From assembly GCA_002900995.3 (NCBI GenBank), contig CM035306.1, forward strand, positions 3,134,100-3,198,099: 64,000 nucleotides of DNA, read 5' to 3'. Shown piece after piece: positions 49,805 through 60,195 of the stretch. The first letter of the stretch is position 1; every line of letters begins with the position of its first letter. The notes below the pieces were generated by a model. That model had not been told where the DNA came from. It saw nothing but the letters and a program-made list of their open reading frames with translations, and ran no database searches. The DNA comes from Ganoderma boninense. Taxonomy: Eukaryota > Basidiomycota > Agaricomycetes > Polyporales > Polyporaceae. The translations under genes were made by a program, and so were the position numbers.

Positions 49805-50657
49805 ATGTTCAACACCCAGGCAGTACAAGCCTTTCGTTCATGTACTGGCGCGCTGTCGTCACGCACCCTCGCGCGTTCTTCGCTGAACGCCGTGAGCAGG
49901 AGAACAGCCGTCGCTGTGCGCTCACGATACTATTCGGACAAGGCCGCGAAGGATCCCCAGCCGGCTGAGGAGAGCGAGAAGGACGAGGTCGAGGTGTCCG
50001 TCGAGACGGAACTCGCAAACAAGTTGAAGGCCGAGGAGGCAAAAGTCGCCGACTACATGGTAAGCTTGTCTCTCTCTGCTGTCCTTTCCATCTCCGCGAC
50101 GTCGCTGCCCTCATTCCAACTCAGTCGTGTGCCGTGCAAGTGCTGACCCTGATTACTCCACCCCGCAGGGTCGGTTACGATACCTCCAGGCAGACTTCCT
50201 CAACCTCCAGCGCAACGCTGCCAGGGAGAAGGAGCAGGCCCGCGACTTCGCGATCACCCGCTTCGCTGGCGACCTCCTCGAAACCGTCGACGTCCTCTCG
50301 CTGGCCCTCAAGTCCATCCCAAAATCCGCACTCACTCCCCCACCAGAATCCGCTGACGCGTCATCATCACCGTCCACATCCGACCAGAAACCGGCTGATG
50401 CACACCTCCGAGACCTCTACGAGGGCGTGGAGGCGACACAGCGGCTACTGCTTCACACCCTCTTCAAGCACCACGTGAAGCCTTTCGACCCAACCGGCGA
50501 AGCCTTCGATCCTAACAAGCACGAAGCCCTCTACCAGGCCCCGATCCCGGGTAAAACGCCTGGTACCGTGCTCGAGTGCCAAAAAGTCGGCTACACGATC
50601 AAGGACCGCGTGCTGCGTGCGGCGCAGGTTGGCGTCGTCCAGGATACCTCCTCATGA
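49805..50657 (+). CDS. MGE1: Mitochondrial GrpE, nucleotide exchange factor of mtHsp70
   Basis: Exons 49805-50059 and 50169-50657 give 247 residues. The N-terminus (MFNTQAVQAFRSCTGALSSR, continuing with basic and hydroxylated residues to RYYS) is a typical mitochondrial presequence. A glutamate-rich helix follows, then the GrpE core: RLRYLQADFLNLQRNAAREK and FAITRFAGDLLETVDVLSLA. It closes with VLECQKVGYTIKDRVLRAAQ, the conserved beta-domain end. It releases ADP from mitochondrial Hsp70 during protein import and folding. A Ser/Pro-rich insert near residue 140 lies between the helices and the C-terminal domain. Confidence 0.94.
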
Positions 50658-50790
50658 TAGTGCTTGTCTGCGAGTCGGGTGGGGCGGAGTTTGTGCGGTA
50701 CGTCGCATCGTTACATCGCCGATGTTGCGGACGGGAGTATGTAGAGCGGTGTGGTAGACCATTCATTATAGTATAGTAAACCCCCACTAA

Positions 50791-51776
50791 TTAACGTATC
50801 TCTACTCCAAACTTGTCTTTGAGGCTTGCGATGACCTGCGCGTGGACTTCATTCGCTTCCTCGTTGGACAGTGATCTACGTTACACATTACGCATTCAGG
50901 ATACAACCCCCCACGAATAGACATGCTCACATACCTGTCCATGGAACAGTAGTTGATGCGATAGCATTTACTGCTCCGTTTTGTTTTGGGATGTGTGAAG
51001 CCGTCGATCTGTAAAGCATTCAGTAATAGATTGCTGGGTCGCATACAGTATGTTGGAACGTACAAGCACGACGTCTTGGACCAAGTCACCGGCCGTGTCC
51101 CGGACCAGGTCACAGAAGTCGTTGTCATGCAAACCTGCCTCCGACAACCAGAAGCTCACATCCTTGTAGCACGCAGGGTATTTGGAATACGGCTTGAAGG
51201 TGCTGATTTGGCCAGCGGTGAACTGGGACAAGAAGCGCGGATCCTGAGACCAGAAGAGACGGATGTCGGGTATCGAAAACAGGATCATAGCAATACGCTC
51301 CAGTCCAAGACCGAAAGCCCAGCTAATGCTGCTGGGGACATCTGCAAACGATGGGTGAGGAAGTGAGATCAGGACTCGAAATCCACACACGCACTTGCAC
51401 GATCCAACGTCTGCTGCTGCACCACCCCACACCCCAGGATCTCGAGCCACTTCCCGCGGAAGAACACCTCGACCTCGTAGCTCGGCGTCGTGAACGGGAA
51501 GAACGCCTCGATCCACCGCACGCGCAGCGGCTCGCCCGCCTCTCCGCCCGCATGGTCTCCGAACAACGCCAACATCAGGCTATTGAGCGACAGCTTCAGG
51601 TTCTGCGCGACGAGCTCCGCGAGCACGGGGTCGTGCGCGGCCTGCGCCGGGTTTGTCGCCGAGACGTGCGGCACGTCCTCGATGGCGATGCGTGCGCGCG
51701 CGAGCTCCCCCGCGAGCCGCGCGTTGTCCGCCTCGAGCTCCGCGCGCCCCTCCGCCCCGCTGGCGAAGACGCGGGC

Positions 51777-51809
<33 letters not shown>

Positions 51810-52273
51810 CGCGTCGATCTCGTCGCGCCGGTACACGTCCGCGGAGAGCAGCCAGCGGCGCTCGCCGCGCGCGAACGTCTCGACCTCGTGTGCAGACGTG
51901 TGCGTGCGCAGCATGGCGTTGCTGTTGAGGTAGTAGCTGTCCGTCGCCGCGCGCCCGGGTGGTCGGGGGGGAAGCCGAGGTCGTCGAAGTTCTGCGCGGG
52001 GGTGACGACGGGTGGGAGGCCGACCATAGAGTTGAAGTCGCGGAAGTGGGCGGAGACGAGGGAGTGCAGGATGCCAAGCGGGTGGGAGGGGTTCATGTAG
52101 AGGTTGCGGCCGACCTTGTCAGCGATGGCGGAGGTGATATTTGTCGTGTTGTCGGTGGGGTACTCCTTGCCAAGGAGGGAGACGGACGGGGGCCGTGTGG
52201 AATAGCATCGTCGATACTGGACCGTGCGGAGGAAGTGCAGAGACGACCGCGTTCGAGCGAGCCCCGCCGTCAT
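50791..52273 (-). CDS. MSF1: Mitochondrial phenylalanyl-tRNA synthetase with a one-base frame break
   Basis: Charges mitochondrial tRNA-Phe. It starts MTAGLARTRSSLHFLRTVQY (presequence-like), then YPTDNTTNITSAIADKVGRN and HPLGILHSLVSAHFRDF. Next come VVTPAQNFDDLGFPPDHPG and, in a different frame, RAATDSYYLNSNAMLRTHTS. The class II core follows: FHQMEGARVF, YEVEVFFRGKWLEILGCGVV and SISWAFGLGLERIAMILFSI. The C-terminal anticodon-binding domain has STFKPYSKYPACYKDVSFWL and KDKFGVEIR. Between DHPG and RAAT (about 51950-51962) the frame shifts by one base with no GT-AG or GC-AG intron possible. One missing C in the GGGCGCGCGG tract would explain it. This is either a sequence error or an inactive allele. 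Confidence 0.85.
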
Positions 52274-52520
52274 CGTGACTGTCCTCTGAGTTGTGCTTTG
52301 TAGGCGCCCTCTACTTTCTCTGTCGGTGGACGGACCGAGTCACTCCGGCGGGGCGCTCCTGGGCCTGCCCTGGCACTTGCACACCGAAAACGAAAACATC
52401 GGCAACGAATGCGAAGAACCAGAACCATACAACGGATAAGATGTCCGTGCTTGACGCCATTGTACATTGAGATGCAATACAGGACAGCATTTGACATAGC
52501 TATAGAGACATCTAGTTGAT

Positions 52521-54206
52521 CTAGGTGTAAGTCACCCGCAGAGACAAGTTGAAAGGAAGCGTGGTCGCGGTGACGGTGATCTCCCCTCCATCGGGGACGA
52601 GTTCAGATACCTTCTTTTCAAGGTTCGGGCGCGTCGCCTGCTCAAGCTGAGGAGGAGCCTGGAAATAGATCTGCTTGCCTGGTGTCGATAGTGAAGGCTT
52701 CTTAACCTGACTGTGTAAAGTCAATGAGCTGACCCGTTGTTGCAACCGAAATAAATGGACATACATGTCTTGCCTCTCTATGAGCATTTCGATCAAGCGC
52801 TCCACCGTCCACTCCTTGTTCACGGCAATAGACAGAGACTGACCACCGCACACGGGACAATCATCACGCTTCTCGTGTTCGAAGGTGTACGAATATACAC
52901 TGTCCGTGCCGATGAGCATGAAATAATTGTTGAGATACGCCGCTGAGCTAGTAGCAATCTTGAATGCCTCATTGCAACAAGAAGCTGAGAGCTTTCAATT
53001 AGATTATTACCAGGATTACGGCGGCGTGAGTGCTTACCCGCTATAATGGCGTTCGTGGACGCGATGGCAGGGATGATGTTCTTCACGACACCTTGCGTCA
53101 AGGAGTATGTTACACCTTCGATCTTGAATTCCTTTGCACGTGCTGCAGCAACTTGATACAACCATGATATGTGCTCTGGGTCGTCGGTGTCCATCTTCTT
53201 GTCTGCAAGGTACCGTTATTGTTAATATTGGTGATAAGGTGCCGTGACCGCAGGCGGCGTTACCTCCATGAACCTTCGGCCATTCTAGTACGGATGCCCA
53301 CTCTACGCAGTGTTCTGGTAGACGGGGTGTGTTGGCAATTGTGCAAATCGGGAACGCTGTGGGCTTGTTTAACATGTCGAGAGAACATTCGTAGCAGGAG
53401 GTGACGGTGGGGAGGATGACACGCGCTTGACCCTTGAAACCTGCGAACGACATACAGATCGGTCTCAGGGCACGCTCGAAATATACGCAACGCACCTTCA
53501 GTTCCACCATCGATGAGGGGCTTCAGACTCTCGGGGTTATCTGAGTCTACCATGTTTACGAGAGTAGCGTTGATCCATCGTCGTGCCTCTACCGAGTCAA
53601 GACCACAGATGATGAGGTTGAACTGCATGTAATAGTCCTCGTCCTTATCTTGAATCTTGCCAAAGTACCTGAATGGGCTATGAGTACGTGAAATCCTTCA
53701 GAATTGTGAGAGAACTTACGGCGAGACCTTGACACCGGGAACCCGGTTCATGATGAACTTTGCCGCCACATTCGCCTTGGACTCGCCAACATCCTTCGGC
53801 CTGCCGCTGCATTGGCATCGTGCCCGTGGTAGAGACATATTTAACGTACCTGAACAGGAACTGACGGTTAAGGTTACTGATGTCGATCGTGTCCATGTCT
53901 ATTACATGGATGTCCTTGAATCCGGACAAGGCGAGGTTGGCCAGGATCTCGCACCCCAGCCCACCTGCACCAATGACAAGGATCTTGCATTTGTCGCGTA
54001 GGAAGTCCTTGACCTGGTTGCAGATAGCAAGATATGAGTTTCATCGCAACGCCCCTTGGCGGATAGGAGCCACATACCTCAGCACCTGCAAGGAATGAAG
54101 GGTCCGTCCTCGGACCTGGCCTATCGAGAATTTGGTCAACATGATGGTAGCGGCCCTCCCAGTCGCTCGAGGACGCGTTTCCGTTCACCATGGGAGCAGC
54201 AGCCAT
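52521..54206 (-). CDS. UBA3: NEDD8-activating enzyme catalytic subunit Uba3
   Basis: Catalytic half of the heterodimeric NEDD8 E1 (partner Ula1/APPBP1). It activates NEDD8/Rub1 for transfer to Ubc12 and cullins. The start at 54206 opens [23 protein letters not shown] site: [20 protein letters not shown] and [17 protein letters not shown]. The catalytic cysteine is in [20 protein letters not shown]. Zinc-site residues include CYEC and [23 protein letters not shown] and the C-terminal ubiquitin-like E2-recruiting domain (to [12 protein letters not shown]) complete the family layout. About nine short introns. It diverges from RCL1 across 262 bases. Confidence 0.95.
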
Positions 54207-54468
54207 GGCCAGAGAGTAAAGAGTGTGGTAGTAGACCGCAGATGAGAAACAGAGAGAACAGCCTCCACTCGAGGACGCGTTCCAATGCGACTCTGATCGA
54301 GACTCACGCGACTCATCTAGGCGCCCGTCCCGATGGCGGGGCGCTTTCGGGCCGAGGTTTTCCCGCTCTCACTTTTTGCGATCGACTCTAGTCGACTCTC
54401 CCCGCTGCGGCTTGAAGTTGCTGGTCTCTGCTGGTTTCTTTCCATCTCTACCTGTGGCACCTCTCAAA

Positions 54469-55948
54469 ATGAGCCAAATACCTACTGTCTTGCACTTTAG
54501 CGGCCACCAATACCTGAGACATCGCCTCGTGCTTGGAATACTCAGCGGAAAACCCGTTCGCATCGACAAAATCCGGCCAGAAGACCAAAACCCAGGTCTC
54601 CGAGGTGCGTTCAATTCCGGGGCGTATGGACCCACCTCTAACGCACACCCGCGGGCAGACTATGAAGTTAGTTTGCTACGGTTACTGGAGAGGGTGACGA
54701 ATGGCACGGTCATTGAGATCTCGGTCACTGGTCAGTACCAATCTCCTCGCGTACCACTAGGTTCTTACCGTGGGCTCAGGTACCGCTATTCTGTTGAAGC
54801 CTGGCATAATTGCTGGAGGAAACGTTGTGCATGACTGTCCTTCGTCACGGTCTATAGGCTATTTTCTGGAGCCTGTCGTGATGCTCGCACCATTCGCGAA
54901 GAAACCCCTGCAGCTCACATTGCGAGGTATCACGACGGATGACAATGACCTCTCGGTACGTCGGTTTGAATCTGGCGCCCATTAGAAACAATTTCCCGAC
55001 CTCAACAGGTGGATACCATGCGAACTGTTACTCTTCCCCATTTACAACTATTCGGGGTTTCTGAAGGATTGGAACTGCGTGTAAGTCAGCCGGATTATTA
55101 TTCGTCTGTGCGCGCGATGTTGAGCTCCCATTTAGATTAAGAAGCGCGGAAGCCCTCCTCTGGGCGGTGGAGAAGTGCAGTTCCTGTGTCCTATTGTGAA
55201 GCAATTGAAGACACTGAACTTCGTTGATCCTGGCAAAATTAAACGGATACGAGGCATCTCGTGAGTGGATGCGATGTTCCCTGTGTGTATTAATTAATTA
55301 CGACTTGCGTGCGGCCAGGCATGCTGTCCGGGTGAACCCACAATTTTCAAACAGGATGATTGAAGCTTCGCGATCCGTCCTCAACCGTTATATCCCCGAC
55401 ATCTATCTCTACTCCGACGTATACAAGGGTGAAGAGAGCGGAAAGTGCGTCGTTCCGCCATAATCTTCCGAGCTACAACTAATGACGGAAGTTAGATCAC
55501 CGGGCTATGCATTGAGCTTGCTTGCGGAGTCGACAACAGGAGCCATGCACTGCTCTGAAGCGGTTTCTAAACCAGGCGTGGCACCAGAAGATATTGCCCT
55601 GCTGGCGTCTAGGTCTCTTTTGTCAGAGATTCGGAGAGGAGGATGTGTCGACAGGCAGCATCAAGTATTAGTCTTGCTCATGATGGTCCTCGGAAGTGAA
55701 GACGTTGGACGGTGTAGAATGGGTATACCGACAACTCGGACGTATGTGCCTGCAGCCATTTTAACCATACGATGAAAGATATTAACGTTCCCTCAACTTC
55801 AATCTTTAGTATCCAATTTCTGCGGGATGCCAAGGAAGCATTCGGCACGGCCTTCAAGATAGTGCCAGCAGAAGACTCGGACACCGATGACTTCTTGTAC
55901 TCTTGTTATGGCGTCGGTTACGTCAACGCGAATAGGTCGCTGGCGTAG
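54469..55948 (+). CDS. RCL1: Rcl1, RNA 3'-phosphate cyclase-like ribosome biogenesis factor
   Basis: U3 snoRNP-associated protein for early 18S rRNA processing, acting with the GTPase Bms1. The start at 54469 (MSQIPTVLHFSGHQYLRHRL) suits the family. Further blocks: GKPVRIDKIRPEDQNPGLR, ADYEVSLLRLLERVTNGT and GTAILLKPGIIAGG (spliced). Then VHDCPSSRSIGYFLEPVVML, KKRGSPPLGGGEVQFLCPIV, GISHAVRVNPQFSNRMIEA and SPGYALSLLAEST. It ends ANRSLA. Unlike true cyclases, Rcl1 lacks the catalytic histidine; that residue was not examined position by position. Six or so introns. Confidence 0.93.
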
Positions 55949-56103
55949 CCGTTCCCTCTTTCGAATCCATTGGTTCCCCTCGAATGATGCTGTGTCCTTC
56001 AAGGGAACGACCATGCCCCACTGAGTTGAATCTCAAATCCGCGAGTGAAAAAGTGAATAACTAGAAACACAGCGCAAGGCGAGCCCAACTGCAGATCCCT
56101 GGG

Positions 56104-58360
56104 CTACCTGTAGATTATTGATATGTTCCCATACTCCTCATCCCCCTCCTTCGCCCCGCCAGCCACGAACAGCCACTGCCTCAACACAGGCCACCCGACC
56201 TCAAACCGTGTGCAAATCTCGTCCGTATGATGCTCCCCATCTAGCAACGGCAGCAGCTCCGGCGGAAACTGCGCCACCGGGCCCTGTAAGATGCGTGTCT
56301 GCGACGAATCCCGAGTCAACCGCGTGCGCGCGAGGAGCGCCGACCTGCCCCCGCTGGACTGTTCGCTCTCCAGCGGATCAGAGCTACCTTCGCCCCCCGC
56401 GCCTAGGAGGCCGCGATCGAAGGCGTCTGGGGACGAGGACACTGTGTACCTGGCGGTAGGGATCCCGCCCATGTCCCCAGGGGGCCTGCCTGCGCTTTTG
56501 AACGCGGTGGCTGACAGGCGCGACATCGTCTGGTACGCCCGCCCGCCCACCTGCTTGCGCGTTTCAGAGTTACGCAGCATCTCCAGGGAGCTCTCGGCGG
56601 CGCTGGCCCGCCGGTGTGGGAGGACCGATGCCGCGGAGACTGCTGCAGGGGTCATTTGGGGGTTTGTCAGTGAGGTTGCGACAAGCTCAGCGCCGGCAGA
56701 CGCCATTGTGGGCCGTGCCTCGAAGATACGTCCGCGCGGACGCACTTGCTCTGGCTCGGTGCGAGTGGGCGGGGAGTCGGGGGCCATGGGGTTGGTCATG
56801 ATGGAGGCGAAGCTCTTGCCACGCCTGCGGCCGAGTGAGGCCATGCCCGTCCGTCGATCCGCGGGTGGCTCCGGGGGAGAGAGAAGGATGGGCCAGCGAT
56901 GGACTCTGCGCAGGAAACCCTGGGCAGAAAGCATGAGACGAGCGGGTGCAGAGAGACAGAGGAGCGCGAACCTTGATGACTCCGAAACTGGTGAACCGTC
57001 GGACATCTATACCGAGTTTGTGGACGTCATACTCCTCCATCCAGTCGCGCACGGTCTTCCCAGCTCTAAAGCGAGAGTACAAGTGGAGGAGCTTTGGCCA
57101 GTCGGGAATGACCCATCCTGGAGGAAATTAAGCATCGACAGCACACATATCTGCATTGAACGGACCGGGTTTTGTGACATATGGGCCGCACTCCTCTTTG
57201 ATATGTCCCTCGTCAGCAAGCCACTGCATGCTCTTCCGCAGCGTGTACATATTGGAGTATTGGAATATGTCGATCATCATGATGACTTGGTAGAAACTGA
57301 GGACCATTAGTGAAGATTGAGTCGTCGCTCACAAACTGAGAGAGACTCACAGGAGGTGGGATATCGCGAGGCGGGTGAGATTCGGGTCGCAGTTGGCGAG
57401 CCTAGCTATTCGGCTGACATGATTTATTCCGTCGATGAACGGGCAGATCTGTGGAGGCGTCAGTAATTGATGACGGGTCGAAGAAATATAGGAGCGACTG
57501 AACCTTCACGATGGTCAGGTCCCAGTTAGGTTCCACTCTTTGGGTCAGGTTGATGAGGGCCAGAGGAACCATCCAATCCTTGACTGGAGGTGGGTTTGGG
57601 TAGAAGGGGAATATCTTCAACTCGATGGAATTGAAGGGATCTATCGGGATAGACGTTTCTGAGTAGGAGTTGAGATCTTCATAGAGCTGCTCCAATATGG
57701 CATGAATATTGCTTGCACTGTTAATCGAGGATAGAAACCCGGATTCTTTCTGTTTATCCAGTCAGTGTGGTGGATCGGGTACCGGATAATCATACTAACC
57801 TCGCAGGCGGTGAGCACACGACTGACTTTCCTTGCTATCGGCTCGTAACAACTCAGATCTGCGGTCCGCTCGAATACGAAGCAGACGTTGTAGAGGAAGT
57901 AGTTTCTGGGGTACGATTCTTCGTCGAGTCTCACGGGGAAACCGAGAATGCGGTGAGATTTTGTCGTGCAAATGACTAATCTTCCGCACAAAGCCTTGGG
58001 CGGGATGACATATTTTGAGATGTCATCGAAGTGGAATAGAAATCGGCTGGTGGAGGATTCACGGTGGTGAGGCGAGTGCAGGCTCCTGGCTTCGAGGCGT
58101 TGGGAAATAGGGGATGTCAAGGCAGAACTTGACTGAGAACGAGAGGGATAATCACTGTCGTTGAGCGACGGTGTAGAGCCTGCGGGTGAGGCATAAAATA
58201 AGGTGTTGCTAGAGGCTCCTGAGGCGTGACCAGACGAAGAGGAGGTGGCGATGAGAGCCTCAGGTACCTGGGAGACAATCTTGGGACCCTGCTCGACATC
58301 AAATACGGCATAGAAGACAGACTCGAGGCGGGGCAAGAATGATGCTCCAGTGGATGCCAT
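56104..58360 (-). CDS. NPR2: Npr2, subunit of the SEACIT/GATOR1 complex
   Basis: Nitrogen permease regulator 2 (NPRL2), which restrains TORC1 under amino-acid shortage together with Npr3 and Iml1. N-terminus: FLPRLESVFYAVFDVEQGPK. Ser-rich insert, then DDISKYVIPPKALCGRLVIC, HRILGFPVRLDEESYPRNYF and YNVCFVFERTADLSCYEPIA. Middle: ILEQLYEDLNSYSETSIPID and DWMVPLALINLT. Then FIDGINHVSRIARLANCD and FYQVIMMIDIFQYSNMYTL (winged-helix area). The C-terminal third has a long basic/Ser-rich insert, then DGEHHTDEICTRFEVGWPVL near the end. The start at 58360 (MASTGASF) is chosen; an ATG further upstream is in frame. Confidence 0.9.
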
Positions 58361-58755
58361 GTTGGTCCGACCGTTACGGGTCTGTATGTCTGCACTTGCG
58401 TAGTCAGCAGTGGCATCCATGACCTGGAGAGGAAGAAAAATGGTAGCACACAATTCAGAACCACTCAGCAATTGCGAATTCGTCGACTCTTTACTGAGGA
58501 AAAAAGTAAGTGAAAATCAAATGCTGCCGCATGTATCGCAGGAGAGTGGGCGTACGGCGTACGGGAGCCCAAAGGTGTTGCTGTTGACGAGCGGCGGAGT
58601 CCCGGAGCACCGCCCTCATGCGCTGACTAAGCAGATGTTCAGTAAAGTATGATCTGGTGCCAGTCAAAGTCACCGAGAGCTCCCTCTTGCCTGTGGCTTT
58701 CATCTTCCTTCCTCGTCCCACTCCACTGCTTGTCATCATCCATCTCTGAGTCAAA

Positions 58756-60046
58756 ATGCCGAAGGCAGACATCAACAAAGCTGGCTGGGAGCAGAGCGAG
58801 TTTCCCATCCTTTGCGAAACTTGTAAGTCCAACCCATGTCCACCACCTCGTCATGCTCTGACTCAAAGCTTCAGGCCTAGGAGACAATCCTTTTGTGCGC
58901 ATGGTGCGTTGTGCTAACTGGTATCAAAGCCACTCACAAGCTGACTTCGGTCACATAGTCAAAACAAGAGTTTGGTCGCGCTTGTGGCACCTGTGCGCGT
59001 CCATTCACCGTCTTTCGTTGGAACCCTGGCACCGGCATGCGCTTCAAGACCACCGTCATCTGCCAGACTTGCGCCAAGATCAAGAATGTCTGCCAGACAT
59101 GTCTTCTTGACCTTGTCTACGGTCTCCCCACCCAAGTTCGCGACACCGCGCTTGGCATCGAAAGCGAAGCCCCGACGAGCGAGATCAACAGGGAGTACTA
59201 CGCTCAGAACATGGAGACCAAGGTGCATGACTTTTCGCAGGCGATTTGAAACCCTTGCTGATTGCACGGCAGCTCGAGGGCTCCAAGTCATTGCTGGATG
59301 TGGACAAGTCGGCAGGCGCAGGGAAGGAGATGTTGAAGCAGCTCGCGCGCACCGACCCGTACTACAAGCGCAACCGGCCACATCTGTGTTCATTCTTTGC
59401 GAAGGGAGAGTGTAATCGGGGAGATGCTTGCCCATACCGGTGCGTAGTGAAACCGTCTCATCCCCCTGCACCTCCTCATAACGTCACCAGCCACGAGATG
59501 CCTGTTGACAACGAGCTGTCGAAGCAAAACATCGTGGATCGGTATCATGGCCGTAACGACCCGGTTGCGAAGAAAATCATGTCTGCCCATGCTGCAACCA
59601 TGGGTCTGCAGCCCCCAGAAGACCTGAACATTGTACGTACACTCGCAAGTGTTTCGTGGTCATCCATTTACCGAGTCCTTCAGACTTCCCTTTTCTTGAC
59701 ATCGCTCCCTGCCACCTCAACTGAGGAGAGCGTCCGAACACGAGTCCTCAAATCACTACCCGCTATTCAACCCTCGCAGCTGAAGTCAATTGTCCATGTC
59801 GCCAAGACAAGGTACGTTTTTACAAATGACTTTTTGGGCGCTATAAACATTTAGCTGAACCCCCTCAGATGCGCTTTCGTGAATTGGAAGGACAGGGCAA
59901 CGGCGGAGTTGGCCGCTCAGGCATGGGCGAATGGTCTTGAGATCGACGGGGAGACTATCAACGTTCGCTGGGGCAGGAGCAAAGGCGCTTCGGGTGCGAA
60001 AGCCCCCAAGGCAGGGCCTTCTTCTGTGCTCGTTCCTGCGTCTTGA
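58756..60046 (+). CDS. SLT11: Pre-mRNA splicing factor Slt11/Ecm2 (RBM22 family)
   Basis: Component of the NineTeen-associated part of the activated spliceosome, contacting U6 snRNA. Exons 58756-58822, 58875-58903 (29-base microexon), 58959-59222, 59273-59439, 59491-59632, 59684-59811 and 59869-60046 give 324 residues. The N-terminal zinc region includes [28 protein letters not shown] and [25 protein letters not shown] finger follows: [20 protein letters not shown]. The C-terminal RRM has [14 protein letters not shown] and [20 protein letters not shown]. The layout is complete. Confidence 0.94.
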
Positions 60047-60195
60047 GCGCCTTCCATTTGATGTGATGTATGTCCCATAGATTATTGTATGTTACTGTAT
60101 CACTAGTTTACAGGTCTCGATGCCGCCTTGCAGCTAGGTCCAGGAACTTGACTTGAAAGTTCGCAAGGTTCCATGGGGCGCAAGAAGCCTTCAAC

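Noticed and set aside
51351..52100. 249-codon plus-strand frame opposite mitochondrial PheRS
   Set aside because: It is a shadow of a very GC-rich coding exon and has no domain.
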